Below, piece after piece: positions 45,541 through 55,186 of a DNA stretch of 64,000 nt. The position numbers and the translations under genes were made by a program. The stretch's first letter is position 1, and each line of letters begins with the position of its first letter. The DNA comes from Sulfitobacter pontiacus (GTDB lineage: Bacteria; Pseudomonadota; Alphaproteobacteria; Rhodobacterales; Rhodobacteraceae): assembly GCF_040790665.1 (NCBI RefSeq), contig NZ_CP160849.1:620001-684000 (forward strand), read 5' to 3'. The notes under the pieces were generated by a model that saw only the letters and a program-made list of their open reading frames with translations, did no database searches and was not told the origin of the DNA.

Positions 45541-45565
45541 AGGGCGCGGAATTGCTCCGCGCCCC
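45541..45565 (-). terminator. Hairpin in the bztA-bztB gap
   Basis: Arms GGGCGCGGA and TCCGCGCCC pair perfectly around a 5-base loop; on the minus strand TTTGCG follows. It lies about 15 bp after the bztA stop and acts as a partial terminator or a 3' stabiliser. Such hairpins commonly let more binding protein be made than permease. Confidence 0.65.
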
Positions 45566-45578
45566 TCGACGGATGTGT

Positions 45579-46595
45579 TTAGCGGAAAGGAGGCGCGTAC
45601 ATCAGGCCGCCGTCTGTCCACTGAGCGTTCAGGCCACGGGCCAGACCGATTGGTGTTTCTTCGCCGATGTTCTTGGCAAAGATTTCGCCGTAGTTACCTT
45701 GCGACGCGATGGCTTTCTTCGCCCAATCAGCTTCCAGACCCAGCATTTCACCCAAAGTACCTTCGGTGCCAAGCAGACGGGCAACTTCTGGGTTTGTGGT
45801 GTTTGTTGTCATCTCTTCGACGTTTGCCGATGTGACACCCAGCTCTTCAGCTGCGATCAGAGCATAGAGAACCCAGCGCGTTACATCGCCCCAGTCGTTG
45901 TCGCCATGGCGAACAAGCGGGCCCAGAGGCTCTTTAGAGATGATTTCGGGCAGGATGATGTGCTCACCTGGGTTTTCAAAGGTCGCACGTGTCGCGGCCA
46001 GACCGGAGGCGTCGGTAGTATAGGTGTCGCACGCACCGGCCAGATACTGCTGTTGGCCTTCGGCGTTTGTTTCAACAGGCACGGGCTCGTAGCTGATGTT
46101 GTTGTTGCGGAAGAAGTCCGCGAGGTTCAGCTCGGTCGTGGTGCCGGTTTGGATGCAGACAGTCGCGCCATCCAGATCCTTGGCAGAGGAAACGCCAAGC
46201 TCTTTCGGAACCATGAAGCCCTGACCGTCATAGTAGTTCACGCCGATGAAGTCGAACTTGAGGTCGACATCGCGGCTGAAGGTCCATGTGGTGTTACGTG
46301 CAAGGAAATCGATCTCGCCCGATGCCAGCGCGGTGAAGCGTGTTTTGCCGGTTGTGGGGATGAATTCGACAGCTGCGGGGTCGCCCAGTACAGCAGCGGC
46401 AACGGCGCGGCATACCGCCACGTCAAAGCCTTCCCATTCACCATTGGCGTTAGGGGCCGCAAAGCCAGCCAGACCGGTGGTAACGCCGCAGTTCAGCTTG
46501 CCGCGCGCTTTGACATCGTCAAGCGTGGACGCAGCAGCTGCGCCAGCCGCAAGGCCGGCTACTGTTAGCGCACCAAAAAATACGGATTTGTTCAT
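45579..46595 (-). CDS. bztA: Amino-acid ABC transporter substrate-binding protein
   Basis: The ATG at 46595 follows AGGAAGAGG and gives 338 residues. A signal peptide (MNKSVFFGALTVAGLAAGA) precedes the mature protein, which begins near STLDDVKARGKLNCGV. The family fold is seen in WEGFDVAVCRAVAAAVLGD and WVLYALIAAEELG. It binds acidic amino acids and their amides. A candidate promoter lies in the 185-bp gap before it, beginning with TTGACG near 46726, but the -10 is not clear. Confidence 0.95.
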   Translation of the reverse strand: MNKSVFFGALTVAGLAAGAAAASTLDDVKARGKLNCGVTTGLAGFAAPNANGEWEGFDVAVCRAVAAAVLGDPAAVEFIPTTGKTRFTALASGEIDFLARNTTWTFSRDVDLKFDFIGVNYYDGQGFMVPKELGVSSAKDLDGATVCIQTGTTTELNLADFFRNNNISYEPVPVETNAEGQQQYLAGACDTYTTDASGLAATRATFENPGEHIILPEIISKEPLGPLVRHGDNDWGDVTRWVLYALIAAEELGVTSANVEEMTTNTTNPEVARLLGTEGTLGEMLGLEADWAKKAIASQGNYGEIFAKNIGEETPIGLARGLNAQWTDGGLMYAPPFR

Positions 46596-46780
46596 TTTAA
46601 CCTCTTCCTGATTTTCCGCCACGTTTTAGGGCGGTTCACCCGGCACCTTTTCGGACCGGAGATGTTTTGGCGGGGTTATCCCCGTCAGTGGAAGGGAGTT
46701 TGGGCGAATTTACGCCGGAACGTCAAGTCAGTGTGCTTAAAAAATGCTCTCAATCCTATGTATTGGGGTCACCGTGAAAC

Positions 46781-47494
46781 CTATTCGGGCACGCTCAGGT
46801 CAAACATCAACTTAGCGTGTAAGAAACTAGTCTTTTTCACTGCGGCCAAGGCGTCTGCCTCGTCATCATTGCCCCACTGTTCGGCCTGCCAAATCTCGTC
46901 CAGACGCGAAATTTCCCAAATCGATTCCGCTTCCTTTGCGTCAAGCGCCGCCGCAAAGCCCAAGATTAGTGAGCCAGACAGGCTCACAAGGTCGTGGAAG
47001 GCAGCGAGTTGAAAGTTGCTTAACGCATGGGTGCGCGCCGACAGGCGTGCGACATCCGCAGGTGACTGGGGTTCGTGCATGATCCCCACTCGGGTCTGCA
47101 AGCTCACGCCCAAGGTCTCGCGGGCCCACTCCAGCATGGGGTCCCATTGTTCGGCCTGCCGCGCGACCAGCTCAGCCGGGCTATCCGCGCGATAGCACAG
47201 CAGATCACAGTCGCCGTAGGCCGCCAACATATCCGCAACCTCGGCATGTTGCAGCGCAACCTTGTCGATCGCGGCATTGGCGGTTTTGGTGGCGGGCATG
47301 GTGTCGGGGTTGATCACCCCGTCCTGTGCCTCCCACTCGGCGGCAATTTTCTGCGCCATAGCGCGGGTTGGCACCACCAGCGCACGTTTGGCCGGGGTCT
47401 TGATCCCGCGCCCGTCAAGCTCGACAGTATAGCCCCCCTCCGCCTCGACAACGGCCGCCTCTTTCCAGAAACGTTTCGCTTTCCAATCGCTCAC
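46781..47494 (-). CDS. ATP12-family F1-ATPase assembly chaperone
   Basis: I start at the GTG at 47494, which has AGGAGG seven bases before it and overlaps the rluA-type stop (GTGA). The protein has 237 residues. Motifs include YTVELDGRGIKTPAKRAL, MPATKTANAAIDKV and LCYRADSPAELV. ATP12 binds the F1 alpha subunit before assembly; bacterial members occur in alphaproteobacteria. It is the last gene of the five-gene minus-strand unit. Confidence 0.92.
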   Translation of the reverse strand: MSDWKAKRFWKEAAVVEAEGGYTVELDGRGIKTPAKRALVVPTRAMAQKIAAEWEAQDGVINPDTMPATKTANAAIDKVALQHAEVADMLAAYGDCDLLCYRADSPAELVARQAEQWDPMLEWARETLGVSLQTRVGIMHEPQSPADVARLSARTHALSNFQLAAFHDLVSLSGSLILGFAAALDAKEAESIWEISRLDEIWQAEQWGNDDEADALAAVKKTSFLHAKLMFDLSVPE

Positions 47495-48540
47495 CCCCAA
47501 TCCTCCTCGAACGGGTCAGCAGGCACGTCGGAGGGTGCCCACTGGAACGTGTCCCAGGTGCGCGCCATATGGTCCGGCAGCGGGGCCGTGAGGTTCAGCC
47601 GCGCCTTGGTGACAGGGTGCTCCAGCGTCAGGGATCGCGCATGCAAGTGCAGCTTCTTCGAGATATCGCCCCCCAGTTGCGCGCCCCATCCGTCGCCCAT
47701 GTTTTCCTGACCTGAACCGCCATATTTACCATCTCCGACAATGGGATGCCCGATTTCAGCCATATGCGCACGCAGCTGGTGCGTCCGGCCCGTCACAGGG
47801 ATCAGCGCCATCCAGCAGGTCCGCTTTCCGGCTTGTGCGAGGGTCGCATAATCGGTGGTCGCGCGTTTGGCACCTTCGGTTGTTTCCATGTCTTTCGGGT
47901 GGACGCAGTACATCTTTTCGCCCTCACCACGGGCGCCGTGACCGAAGGCTTTGACTAGGCCGAATTTGATCGTCCCGTTGCGCGGATGCGGGACGCCCGC
48001 GACCGCAGCCCAGTAGATCTTGCGGGTTTCACGATGGCGGAACGACGCTGTCAGCGCGGCGGCAATCGACCGTGTCCGCGCCATGATCAGCACGCCAGAG
48101 GTGTCTTTGTCCAACCGGTGCACAAGGCGCGGCTTTTCATCAAGCTCGAACATCAAAGCATCGGCAAGCGCGTCGACGTGGCGGTCCGATTGACCAGACC
48201 CGCCCTGCACCGGCAGCCCCGGCGGTTTGTTCAGCGCGATGATGTGATCGTCGCGATAGATCACACAGGACCGGATAAACTTGGTATCCGCCTCTGATAT
48301 CCGCGTGCGCTTGGGCGGCGGCGGAGCCTTTTCATCAGGCAGCGGCGGGATACGCACGGTCTGCCCGACCTCAAGCCGAGTAGAGGCTTTGACCCGCCCC
48401 CCATCAACACGGATGTCACCTTTCCGGCACATCTTTTCGATCAGCCCTTGGCCAATCAACGGAAAGGTCCGTTTGAACCAACGGTCCAACCGTTGATCCC
48501 CGTCGCCTTCTTCTACGACCAGATGTTGAACCCGGCTCAT
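47491..48540 (-). CDS. RluA-family pseudouridine synthase
   Basis: The 349-residue protein has an N-terminal S4 domain (DQRLDRWFKRTFPLI, then MCRKGDIRVDGGRVKA). The catalytic Asp is in VHRLDKDTSGVLIMART near residue 155, followed by GRTHQLRAHMAEIGHP. It isomerises uridines in rRNA; the RluC/RluD subgroup is likely. It overlaps the crcB stop by four bases and the ATP12 gene start by four. Confidence 0.92.
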   Translation of the reverse strand: MSRVQHLVVEEGDGDQRLDRWFKRTFPLIGQGLIEKMCRKGDIRVDGGRVKASTRLEVGQTVRIPPLPDEKAPPPPKRTRISEADTKFIRSCVIYRDDHIIALNKPPGLPVQGGSGQSDRHVDALADALMFELDEKPRLVHRLDKDTSGVLIMARTRSIAAALTASFRHRETRKIYWAAVAGVPHPRNGTIKFGLVKAFGHGARGEGEKMYCVHPKDMETTEGAKRATTDYATLAQAGKRTCWMALIPVTGRTHQLRAHMAEIGHPIVGDGKYGGSGQENMGDGWGAQLGGDISKKLHLHARSLTLEHPVTKARLNLTAPLPDHMARTWDTFQWAPSDVPADPFEEDWG

Positions 48541-48917
48541 GCAAATACCCCTCTGGCCACCAAAAGGCCCAGCATTAATCCTAGCACCGATAGCCCGACG
48601 GACAGTGCCACATATATCCCTGCCGCCCCGATCTGGCCGCGCTCCATCAACGTGACCGTCTCGAGCGAGAAGGACGAGAACGTTGTAAAGCCGCCAAGCA
48701 CGCCGGTCATCACAAACGGGCTGATCTGCGTCAGCCCTTTTTGTGCGGCACACACCACAAAGAGGCCCATCAAGAACGACCCGATGATGTTGACCGTCAG
48801 GACCGCGATCGGAAAATCCGACAGCCCGACCAGCCGCGTCACGGCGACACCAAACAGATACCGCAAGGAGGCACCGATCGCGCCGCCCATAGCGACAAGG
48901 GACAGGGTTGAAATCAT
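48537..48917 (-). CDS. crcB: Fluoride exporter CrcB
   Basis: I start at the ATG at 48917 (MISTLSLVAMGGAIGASLRY), giving 126 residues, the usual length; a GTG at 48938 is in frame. Four helices and the signature TGVLGGFTTFSSFSLE are present. CrcB exports fluoride as a dimer. No fluoride riboswitch is seen upstream; the gene is inside an operon, so it is probably constitutive. Confidence 0.92.
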   Translation of the reverse strand: MISTLSLVAMGGAIGASLRYLFGVAVTRLVGLSDFPIAVLTVNIIGSFLMGLFVVCAAQKGLTQISPFVMTGVLGGFTTFSSFSLETVTLMERGQIGAAGIYVALSVGLSVLGLMLGLLVARGVFA

Positions 48918-48948
48918 CTGCGGTCTCTCACGGTTCACGCCCCGAATG

Positions 48949-50256
48949 TCAAGTTTTCCGCGTTGCCCGCAGCTTTTCGAAATAATCGACGCGTTTTTTC
49001 AGGTCACGTTCAAAGCCTCGTTCGACAGGTTGATAGAATTGCGGTCGCTCCATCCCGTCGGGAAAGTAGTTCTGGCCGGAAAACCCGTCTTCGGCATCAT
49101 GGTCATAGGCATACCCCGCGCCGTAGCCCTGTTCTTTCATCATCTTGGTGGGCGCGTTCATGATGTGCTTGGGCGGCAAAGAGGAGCCGGTTTGCTTGGC
49201 CGCACGCCGCGCAGCCTTATAGGCCACGTAGGCCGCGTTCGACTTCGGGGCCAGCGCGAGATAGGTCAACGCCTGCGCAATCGCCAGTTCCCCTTCGGGC
49301 GAGCCGAGCCGCTCGTAGGTCTCCCACGATTGCAGGCAAACAGACTGAGCTTGCGGATCGGCAAGCCCGATATCCTCGACCGCCATGCGCGTGATCCGGC
49401 GCATCAGATACCGCGGGTCTTCGCCCCCCTCCAGCATCCGCGCCAACCAGTACAGCGCCGCGTCAGGGTCAGAGCCGCGCACGGATTTATGCAGCGCTGA
49501 GATGAGGTTATAATGCGCGTCCCCCCCTTTGTCGTATTGCGCCGCGCGCCGCATCAAACGCGCCGAGAGGGCCTTGCCGTCCAGCTTGCCCTCGACCTTC
49601 CAAGCGGCGACCTGCTCTATCAGGTTGAGCAACGCACGCCCGTCGCCATCGGCCATCTCAAGCAGGTTTTCACGCGCAGGCCCGTCCAGTGGCAAGCCAC
49701 GACCCAGTTCCTTTTCGGCCCTTTCGGCCAGCCGTTCCAGATCGGACAACGGCAAACGCTCCAACACCAGAACCTGCGACCGGCTCAGCACAGCGGCGTT
49801 CAGCTCGAACGATGGATTCTCGGTCGTGGCCCCGACCAGCAGGATCGTTCCATCCTCCATATGAGGCAGAAAGCCGTCCTGCTGCGCCTTGTTAAAGCGG
49901 TGGATCTCGTCGACGAACAGCAGTGTCCCCTGCCCGTTCTGTCGCCGGATTTTCGCCGCATCAAAGACCTTGCGCAGCTCAGGCACACCGCTGAAAATCG
50001 CGCTGATCTGCACGAAATGCAGGTCCGTCTCATCTGCCAGCAGTCGCGCGATCGTCGTTTTGCCAACGCCGGGCGGGCCCCAGAAAATCAGCGACCCGAG
50101 CGAGCCCGACTGCAGCATCACCGTCAGCGGCGCGTCCGGCCCCAGCACCTGTGACTGACCGATGACCTCGCCCAAACTGCGCGGGCGCAGCCGGTCCGCC
50201 AACGGGCGGTGCCCGCTTTCCACAGCCGGTGCGTCCGATCCAAATAAGTCCGCCAT
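48949..50256 (-). CDS. rarA: Replication-associated recombination protein RarA (MgsA)
   Basis: From the ATG at 50256 the protein has 435 residues. The AAA+ Walker A is WGPPGVGKTTIAR (near residue 55), the Walker B is LLFVDEIHRFNKAQQD, the sensor-1 is LVGATTENPSF, and GDARVLLN-type NLIEQ follows. The C-terminal half contains the clamp-loader-like collar. It rescues stalled replication forks. It lies 4 bp after the Deg protease gene. Confidence 0.94.
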   Translation of the reverse strand: MADLFGSDAPAVESGHRPLADRLRPRSLGEVIGQSQVLGPDAPLTVMLQSGSLGSLIFWGPPGVGKTTIARLLADETDLHFVQISAIFSGVPELRKVFDAAKIRRQNGQGTLLFVDEIHRFNKAQQDGFLPHMEDGTILLVGATTENPSFELNAAVLSRSQVLVLERLPLSDLERLAERAEKELGRGLPLDGPARENLLEMADGDGRALLNLIEQVAAWKVEGKLDGKALSARLMRRAAQYDKGGDAHYNLISALHKSVRGSDPDAALYWLARMLEGGEDPRYLMRRITRMAVEDIGLADPQAQSVCLQSWETYERLGSPEGELAIAQALTYLALAPKSNAAYVAYKAARRAAKQTGSSLPPKHIMNAPTKMMKEQGYGAGYAYDHDAEDGFSGQNYFPDGMERPQFYQPVERGFERDLKKRVDYFEKLRATRKT

Positions 50257-50260
50257 CGCG

Positions 50261-51631
50261 CTAGACCCGGAATTGCAGCGACAGACGCTGCACGCCACGC
50301 TGCACCACCATCGACACCTGACGGCTGCCCGCCATCTGGTCGCTGACATCCGACGGTGTTTGCACCTCGGCCCCGTTCACGGCCAGGATCACATCCCCCT
50401 GCCGCAACCCCACGCGCCCACCATAGGGCCCGGTATCCATCACCGCCACACCCGCTACCTCAAGCGGGAGGTTCAATTCAGCCATCACAGCAGGATTGAT
50501 CCGCGCCAACGCCAACCCTGGTAGCAAGCTGCTTTCATCCAGCGTGAGCGCGGCACGCGATGGCTCTTCCGGTGCGGCGATCAAGGCGACCTCAACCTCT
50601 TCCACCGCGCCATCGCGCAGCCGCGTGATCCGCGCTTGTGCGCCCATCCCGGCCACGCTCATGCGGTAGATCATCTCGGCGGGTGTATGTACCTCTTGCC
50701 CATCGACCGCCGTGATCACATCGCCGACTGCAACACCGGCCTTCAGAAACGGGCTGGCAGGGTGCATCCCCGACACGATGATGCCACCAGGCCGGTCCAG
50801 CCCCAGCGGGCCCGCCATATCCGCATCCACCGGCTGCCCGCTCATCCCCGCCCAAGGTCGGGTAAATTCAACGGCCCCGTCGCGCGCCTGCGCCATGAAC
50901 GCCGCGATCAAATTGGCAGGTATCGCAAAGCCAATCCCGTTTGACCCGCCAGAGCGTGTTAAGATCGAGGTGTTGATCCCGATCAACCGCCCCTCTACGT
51001 CGATCAACGCACCGCCAGAGTTGCCCGGGTTGATCGGTGCATCCGTCTGGATGAAGTATCCCTGCCCGCCACCGTTCATCCCGCCAGACCGCGCAAGGCC
51101 TGACACGATCCCGCTGCTCACCGTTTGCCCGACCCCAAAGGGGTTGCCGATGGCCAGCGTCAACTCTCCGACCTCGACGGTATCGCTATCGCGCAACGAC
51201 AAAGGGGTAAGCCCGTCGACGTCATCGATTTTCAGGATAGCCAGATCGCTCTCTGCATCGCTCAGCAGCACACGGGCGGAAAACTCGCGACGGTCCGACA
51301 GGACGATCCGAATGTCCGTCGACATCCCGACCACATGATAATTCGACACGACGATCCCGTCCTCCGACAGGATCACGCCGGACCCGAGCGAGTTCTGAAC
51401 CCGCGGGCGGCCGGCGTCTGGCCGCCGGAAGAAACGTTCAAAGAAGGGATCAGCCTGCAGCGGCGTGCGGCTTTGCTCGACGATGGTGCGGGCGTAGATG
51501 TTCACCACGGCGGGGGCGGCCTCGCGCACCAGCGGCGCAAAGCTCAACTGGATCTGCGCGGCAGAGCTTGGCACAGTTTGCGCAGCGACGGGGAAAGACA
51601 GAACGGTCAGCAGGATCAGAAGTATTCTCAT
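50261..51631 (-). CDS. Periplasmic Deg-family serine protease with two PDZ domains
   Basis: From the ATG at about 51631 the protein has 456 residues with a signal peptide (MRILLILLTVLSFPVAAQ). The triad is His in VVSNYHVVGMS, Asp in ESDLAILKID, and Ser in PGNSGGALID. Two PDZ domains follow (about residues 240-330 and 350-455). It is a DegQ-like envelope protease, the second Deg protein in this window. It leads the unit rarA-crcB-rluA type-atp12, with gaps below 35 bp. Confidence 0.92.
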   Translation of the reverse strand: MRILLILLTVLSFPVAAQTVPSSAAQIQLSFAPLVREAAPAVVNIYARTIVEQSRTPLQADPFFERFFRRPDAGRPRVQNSLGSGVILSEDGIVVSNYHVVGMSTDIRIVLSDRREFSARVLLSDAESDLAILKIDDVDGLTPLSLRDSDTVEVGELTLAIGNPFGVGQTVSSGIVSGLARSGGMNGGGQGYFIQTDAPINPGNSGGALIDVEGRLIGINTSILTRSGGSNGIGFAIPANLIAAFMAQARDGAVEFTRPWAGMSGQPVDADMAGPLGLDRPGGIIVSGMHPASPFLKAGVAVGDVITAVDGQEVHTPAEMIYRMSVAGMGAQARITRLRDGAVEEVEVALIAAPEEPSRAALTLDESSLLPGLALARINPAVMAELNLPLEVAGVAVMDTGPYGGRVGLRQGDVILAVNGAEVQTPSDVSDQMAGSRQVSMVVQRGVQRLSLQFRV

Positions 51632-51715
51632 GCCCCCAGATATGCGCAGCCATAGGCCCTTGCGCAACACCCGAGTTCCAAATGGATTTAAATCCTCGCC
51701 GAAGGCATAAAAGCA

Positions 51716-51743
51716 AAAAGCCCCTGCGTTGGCAGGGGCTTTT
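51716..51743 (-). terminator. Intrinsic terminator after rplQ
   Basis: Arms AAAAGCCCCTGC and GCAGGGGCTTTT pair around a 4-base loop. On the minus strand TTTTTGCTTTT follows. It ends the alpha operon. It also covers the leader of the Deg protease gene beyond it. Confidence 0.9.
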
Positions 51744-51769
51744 AGAATTCTTAACAAAAGCAGGTCGCT

Positions 51770-52189
51770 TTAGTCTTCGGCAACCTCATAGGCCGCGACG
51801 CGCGCCTTGTCGTTTGCACCCTTCGCGTCACGGTCGCGATCTACGAATTCGATGATGGCCATAGGTGCCATGTCGCCATAACGGAAGCCCGCTTTCAGAA
51901 CGCGGACATAGCCACCCTGACGGTCTTTGTAGCGTGGGCCCAGGATGTCGAACAGTTTCGCGACATACTGGTCTTGCTTAAGCTTGCTTGCAGCCTGACG
52001 ACGCGCGTGCAGGTCGCCGCGCTTTGCCAATGTGATCATCTTTTCGATGATTGGCTTCAATTCTTTGGCTTTTGGCAATGTTGTTTTGATTTGCTCATGT
52101 TCGATGAGCGAGCCTGCCATGTTCGAGAACAACGCCTTGCGGTGCTCATGTGTACGGTTCAGGCGGCGGTAACCACGTGCGTGACGCAT
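51770..52189 (-). CDS. rplQ: 50S ribosomal protein L17
   Basis: The 139-residue protein opens [20 protein letters not shown], the L17 hallmark. It is a component of the large subunit. It is the last gene of the alpha operon after rpoA, as in most bacteria. Two hairpins occupy the 131-bp spacer from rpoA. Confidence 0.97.
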   Translation of the reverse strand: MRHARGYRRLNRTHEHRKALFSNMAGSLIEHEQIKTTLPKAKELKPIIEKMITLAKRGDLHARRQAASKLKQDQYVAKLFDILGPRYKDRQGGYVRVLKAGFRYGDMAPMAIIEFVDRDRDAKGANDKARVAAYEVAED

Positions 52190-52238
52190 TTTCTAGTCTC
52201 CAATTTAATGCCCTCTACGGGCGGTTTTGCTTTGTCTG

Positions 52239-52315
52239 GTTGGCGTGCGTAGCGCCAACTCTCCTTGGGGCCGATGCCCGGTCGTATTGTCGGGCGGGGA
52301 AACCCCACCCGACAA
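52239..52315 (-). promoter_or_regulatory. Paired hairpins in the rpoA-rplQ spacer
   Basis: One hairpin pairs GTTGGCG (52239-52245) with CGCCAAC (52253-52259). A second pairs TTGTCGGG-x-GGGG with CCCC-x-CCCGACAA (52288-52315) around AAA, with one mismatch in each arm. Neither has a T-run on the minus strand. They may slow RNA polymerase or stabilise rpoA mRNA. Confidence 0.5.
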
Positions 52316-52320
52316 ATCTC

Positions 52321-53337
52321 TTAGAACGAATCCTCGAACTTTTTCGCGAGGTCTTCGATGTTGTCTGGTGGCCAGTCCTCGACGTCCATACCAAGGTGCA
52401 GGCCCATGCCCGACAGCACTTCCTTGATCTCGTTCAAGGACTTGCGGCCAAAGTTCGGCGTGCGCAGCATTTCGGCTTCGGTCTTCTGGATCAGATCGCC
52501 GATGTAGACGATGTTGTCGTTCTTCAGGCAGTTTGCCGAACGGACGGACAGTTCCAGCTCGTCTACTTTCTTCAGCAGCAGCGGGTTGAATTCCAGACCG
52601 TCGTCGTCGTCCTGACGCGATGCGGATTCGGGTTCGTCGAAGTTGACGAAGATGCCCAGCTGATCCTGCAGAATACGCGCAGCAAAGGCCACGGCATCGT
52701 CGGGAGAGATGGAGCCGTCTGTTTCGACTTTCATCGTCAGCTTGTCATAATCCAGCACCTGACCTTCACGGGTCGGCTGCACGTCATAGGACACTTTCTT
52801 GACCGGCGAATAGATCGCGTCGATCGGGATAAGACCGATAGGCGCATCTTCTGGCTTGTTCTTGTCTGCCGCAACATAGCCCTTGCCGGTGTTGACCGTC
52901 AGTTCCATGTAAACGTCAGCGTTGTCATCCAGGTGGCAGATCACGTGATCGCGGTTCAGAATTTCGATACCAGCGCTTTCAGAGATGTCACCAGCTGTGA
53001 CAACACCCGGCCCCTTGGCAGAAATCGACAGGCGCTTGGGCCCTTCGACTTCCATGCGCAGGGAAACGCCTTTGAGGTTCAGAACGATGTCGGTGACATC
53101 TTCGCGAACACCCGCAACGCTCGAAAATTCGTGCAAAACATTATCAATTTGTACAGATGTGATGGCGGCACCTTGCAGCGACGACATCAGAACGCGGCGC
53201 AGCGCGTTGCCCATTGTCAAACCAAAGCCACGCTCGAGCGGCTCTGCGATGACAGTAGCCTGACGTGCAGGGTCATTGCCCGGCTTGACGTCCAACTGCT
53301 GTGGCTTGATCAATTCAGCCCAATTTTTGTGGATCAT
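52321..53337 (-). CDS. rpoA: DNA-directed RNA polymerase subunit alpha
   Basis: I start at the ATG at 53337 ([20 protein letters not shown]), giving 338 residues. The N-terminal assembly domain has [20 protein letters not shown]. The C-terminal domain, which contacts UP elements and regulators, begins near residue 245 and contains [16 protein letters not shown] and [14 protein letters not shown]. It nucleates assembly of the polymerase core. Confidence 0.98.
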   Translation of the reverse strand: MIHKNWAELIKPQQLDVKPGNDPARQATVIAEPLERGFGLTMGNALRRVLMSSLQGAAITSVQIDNVLHEFSSVAGVREDVTDIVLNLKGVSLRMEVEGPKRLSISAKGPGVVTAGDISESAGIEILNRDHVICHLDDNADVYMELTVNTGKGYVAADKNKPEDAPIGLIPIDAIYSPVKKVSYDVQPTREGQVLDYDKLTMKVETDGSISPDDAVAFAARILQDQLGIFVNFDEPESASRQDDDDGLEFNPLLLKKVDELELSVRSANCLKNDNIVYIGDLIQKTEAEMLRTPNFGRKSLNEIKEVLSGMGLHLGMDVEDWPPDNIEDLAKKFEDSF

Positions 53338-53453
53338 ACGTCCCTCCATTCCTGTTCTGCGCCCCATGTCCAAATGGCGAAGAACTCCCGAGGTTTCAAC
53401 AAAGCAGTAAGAGGCCGTGCGCAAAGGCGCGGCCCCTTTTGTAACTTATACTC

Positions 53454-53843
53454 TTAGACGCGGCGGCGTTTCGGAGGGCGGCAGCCGTTGTGCGCCATTG
53501 GGGTCACGTCACGGATCGATGTGATGTTGAACCCGGCAGCTGCCAGCGCGCGCAGGGCGCTTTCACGGCCGGAGCCGGGGCCTTGCACTTCGACTTCCAG
53601 CGTTTTCACGCCGTGGTCCTGGGCTTTTTTACCTGCATCTTCAGCAGCCATCTGAGCCGCGTAAGGTGTCGATTTACGCGACCCTTTAAAGCCCATGGTA
53701 CCTGCGGAGGACCAGGAAATTGCGTTACCCTGAACGTCAGAGATCAGGATCTTTGTGTTGTTGAAGCTGGAGTTAACATGCGCCACACCTGCGGCGATGT
53801 TCTTGGAAACCTTACGCTTCGTCTTTGTCTTTTCGCGTGCCAT
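53454..53843 (-). CDS. rpsK: 30S ribosomal protein S11
   Basis: The 129-residue protein has [20 protein letters not shown] and ends [18 protein letters not shown], typical of S11. It helps form the platform of the small subunit. Gap to rpoA is 116 bp. Confidence 0.98.
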   Translation of the reverse strand: MAREKTKTKRKVSKNIAAGVAHVNSSFNNTKILISDVQGNAISWSSAGTMGFKGSRKSTPYAAQMAAEDAGKKAQDHGVKTLEVEVQGPGSGRESALRALAAAGFNITSIRDVTPMAHNGCRPPKRRRV

Positions 53844-53858
53844 TGATCAGACCCTCCC

Positions 53859-54227
53859 TTACTTCTTCTTACCGGCAATGGCCTTTGCAGGGCCTTTGCG
53901 CGTACGAGCGTTGGTGTGGGTACGCTGACCACGAACCGGCAGGTTACGACGGTGGCGCAGGCCACGGTAGCAACCAAGGTCCATCAGACGCTTGATGTTC
54001 ATCTGCGTGTCGCGACGCAGGTCACCTTCGACGGTGTAGTTTTCGTCGATATACTCACGGATTTTCAGAATTTCAGCATCCGAAAGTTCGTTGATACGAC
54101 GTGTGGAATCGATGCCAACAGCTTCGCAGATTGCAGCTGCGGAGGAGTTACCGATACCGGTGATATATGTGAGGGCGATTGGAACCCGCTTTGCAGTCGG
54201 GATGTTTACGCCGGCAATACGTGCCAC
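53859..54227 (-). CDS. rpsM: 30S ribosomal protein S13
   Basis: The GTG at 54227 starts the usual 122-residue protein ([20 protein letters not shown]). The C-terminus is basic ([18 protein letters not shown]). The upstream in-frame codons are leader sequence and not part of the conserved protein. It lies at the start of the alpha operon here. Confidence 0.97.
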   Translation of the reverse strand: MARIAGVNIPTAKRVPIALTYITGIGNSSAAAICEAVGIDSTRRINELSDAEILKIREYIDENYTVEGDLRRDTQMNIKRLMDLGCYRGLRHRRNLPVRGQRTHTNARTRKGPAKAIAGKKK

Positions 54228-54538
54228 GTGTGTGCTTCCTTTTCGTTGCGGGTCCGTCATGCCAGACCCTTTTTTCACAACGTGAAGCCCGAGGCGAATG
54301 TGCCGTCGGGCTCCAGCTGATCAGGTGTTCATGCGCAGGGCGTGATCGGGGCCCGTTGCAATTCGATTCTCTTACGAGATACGGCTGGTTATGAGGAATT
54401 GACCGGCGCGTCAACCCATAGCGGCGGTACGCCGTATGGATATGTCTTTCAAACCGAAAGCGCCCCACCCTGCCCCATACAATAGCAAAACGGCGCGCTT
54501 CGAAAAGCGCGCCGTTGCCTATCGGTCGTAAGGTTGGA
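54228..54538 (-). promoter_or_regulatory. rpsM leader and promoter region between adk and the alpha operon
   Basis: This 311-bp gap has no gene. A leader hairpin near the rpsM start pairs AGCCCGA (54286-54292) with TCGGGCT (54306-54312). A possible promoter on the minus strand has TTGACG at 54414-54409 and TAACCA 17 bp on; the -10 match is poor. rpmJ and infA, often found here in other bacteria, are absent. Confidence 0.45.
54489..54516 (-). terminator. Intrinsic terminator after adk
   Basis: Arms AACGGCGCGCTT and AAGCGCGCCGTT pair perfectly around CGAA; on the minus strand TTTTGCTATT follows. It ends the secY-adk transcript and separates it from the alpha operon. Confidence 0.88.
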
Positions 54539-55186
54539 TTAAGCGTCCAGAACCTTGGCGATGCTGTCCTGCACCTCTTTAATGTCTGCCAAACCGTCAA
54601 CGCGCGTGAGCATGTTGTGGGCGTAGTAATAGCCCAACAGCGGTGAGGTCTTCTTGTAGTATTCCATCAAACGATTGCGGAGGCTTTCCTCGTTATCGTC
54701 TGCGCGGCGCTTGAAGTCAGACGCGCCGCATTTCTCGCACTTACCGTCGGCTGGCTGGGGCTTTGTCACGTCGTGATAGACTTCGCCACAGTTGCCGCAG
54801 GTCGACCGACCAGAGATACGCGCAACCAGCGCCTCGTCATCCACGCCCAGCTGAATCACGTGATCCAATGGCTTGCCTGTCGCTTCCAGCAGTTCACCAA
54901 GCGCAGTGGCCTGCGCCAGCGTGCGTGGGAAACCGTCAAAGATGAAACCGCCGTGGTCAGTGGTGTCTTCCAGCTTTTCGCGGATCAGGCCGATCACGAT
55001 CTCGTCGGTCACCAGATCACCGCGCGCCATGACATCAGCAACCATGTTGCCCATCTCGGTCCCGCTGTCTTTGGCTTCACGCAGCATGTCACCAGTGGAA
55101 AGCTGTACCATATTGCGTGTCTCAACCAGATGACGCGCTTGTGTACCTTTACCCGCTCCGGGTGGTCCTAAGAGAATAATGTTCAT
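54539..55186 (-). CDS. adk: Adenylate kinase with zinc-type lid
   Basis: The 215-residue enzyme has the P-loop [11 protein letters not shown] at residues 7-17 and [10 protein letters not shown] near 84. Its LID domain carries four Cys (CGNC near residue 130 and CEKC near 150), so it binds a structural zinc as in Gram-positive kinases, unlike the E. coli enzyme. It interconverts AMP, ADP and ATP. Its start overlaps the secY stop by four bases. Confidence 0.97.
   Translation of the reverse strand: MNIILLGPPGAGKGTQARHLVETRNMVQLSTGDMLREAKDSGTEMGNMVADVMARGDLVTDEIVIGLIREKLEDTTDHGGFIFDGFPRTLAQATALGELLEATGKPLDHVIQLGVDDEALVARISGRSTCGNCGEVYHDVTKPQPADGKCEKCGASDFKRRADDNEESLRNRLMEYYKKTSPLLGYYYAHNMLTRVDGLADIKEVQDSIAKVLDA

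Noticed and set aside
46671..46684. CGGGG-TTAT-CCCCG hairpin before bztA
   Set aside because: It has a short stem and no T-run on either strand, so I could not call it a terminator or a known leader element.
48918..48948. Fluoride riboswitch ahead of crcB
   Set aside because: Only 31 bp separate rarA and crcB, too short for the aptamer, and no GGNGAUG-type core was seen.
51632..51757. Extension of the Deg protease to a TTG inside the rplQ terminator
   Set aside because: The extra 42 codons would run through a terminator stem and precede a clear signal peptide start.
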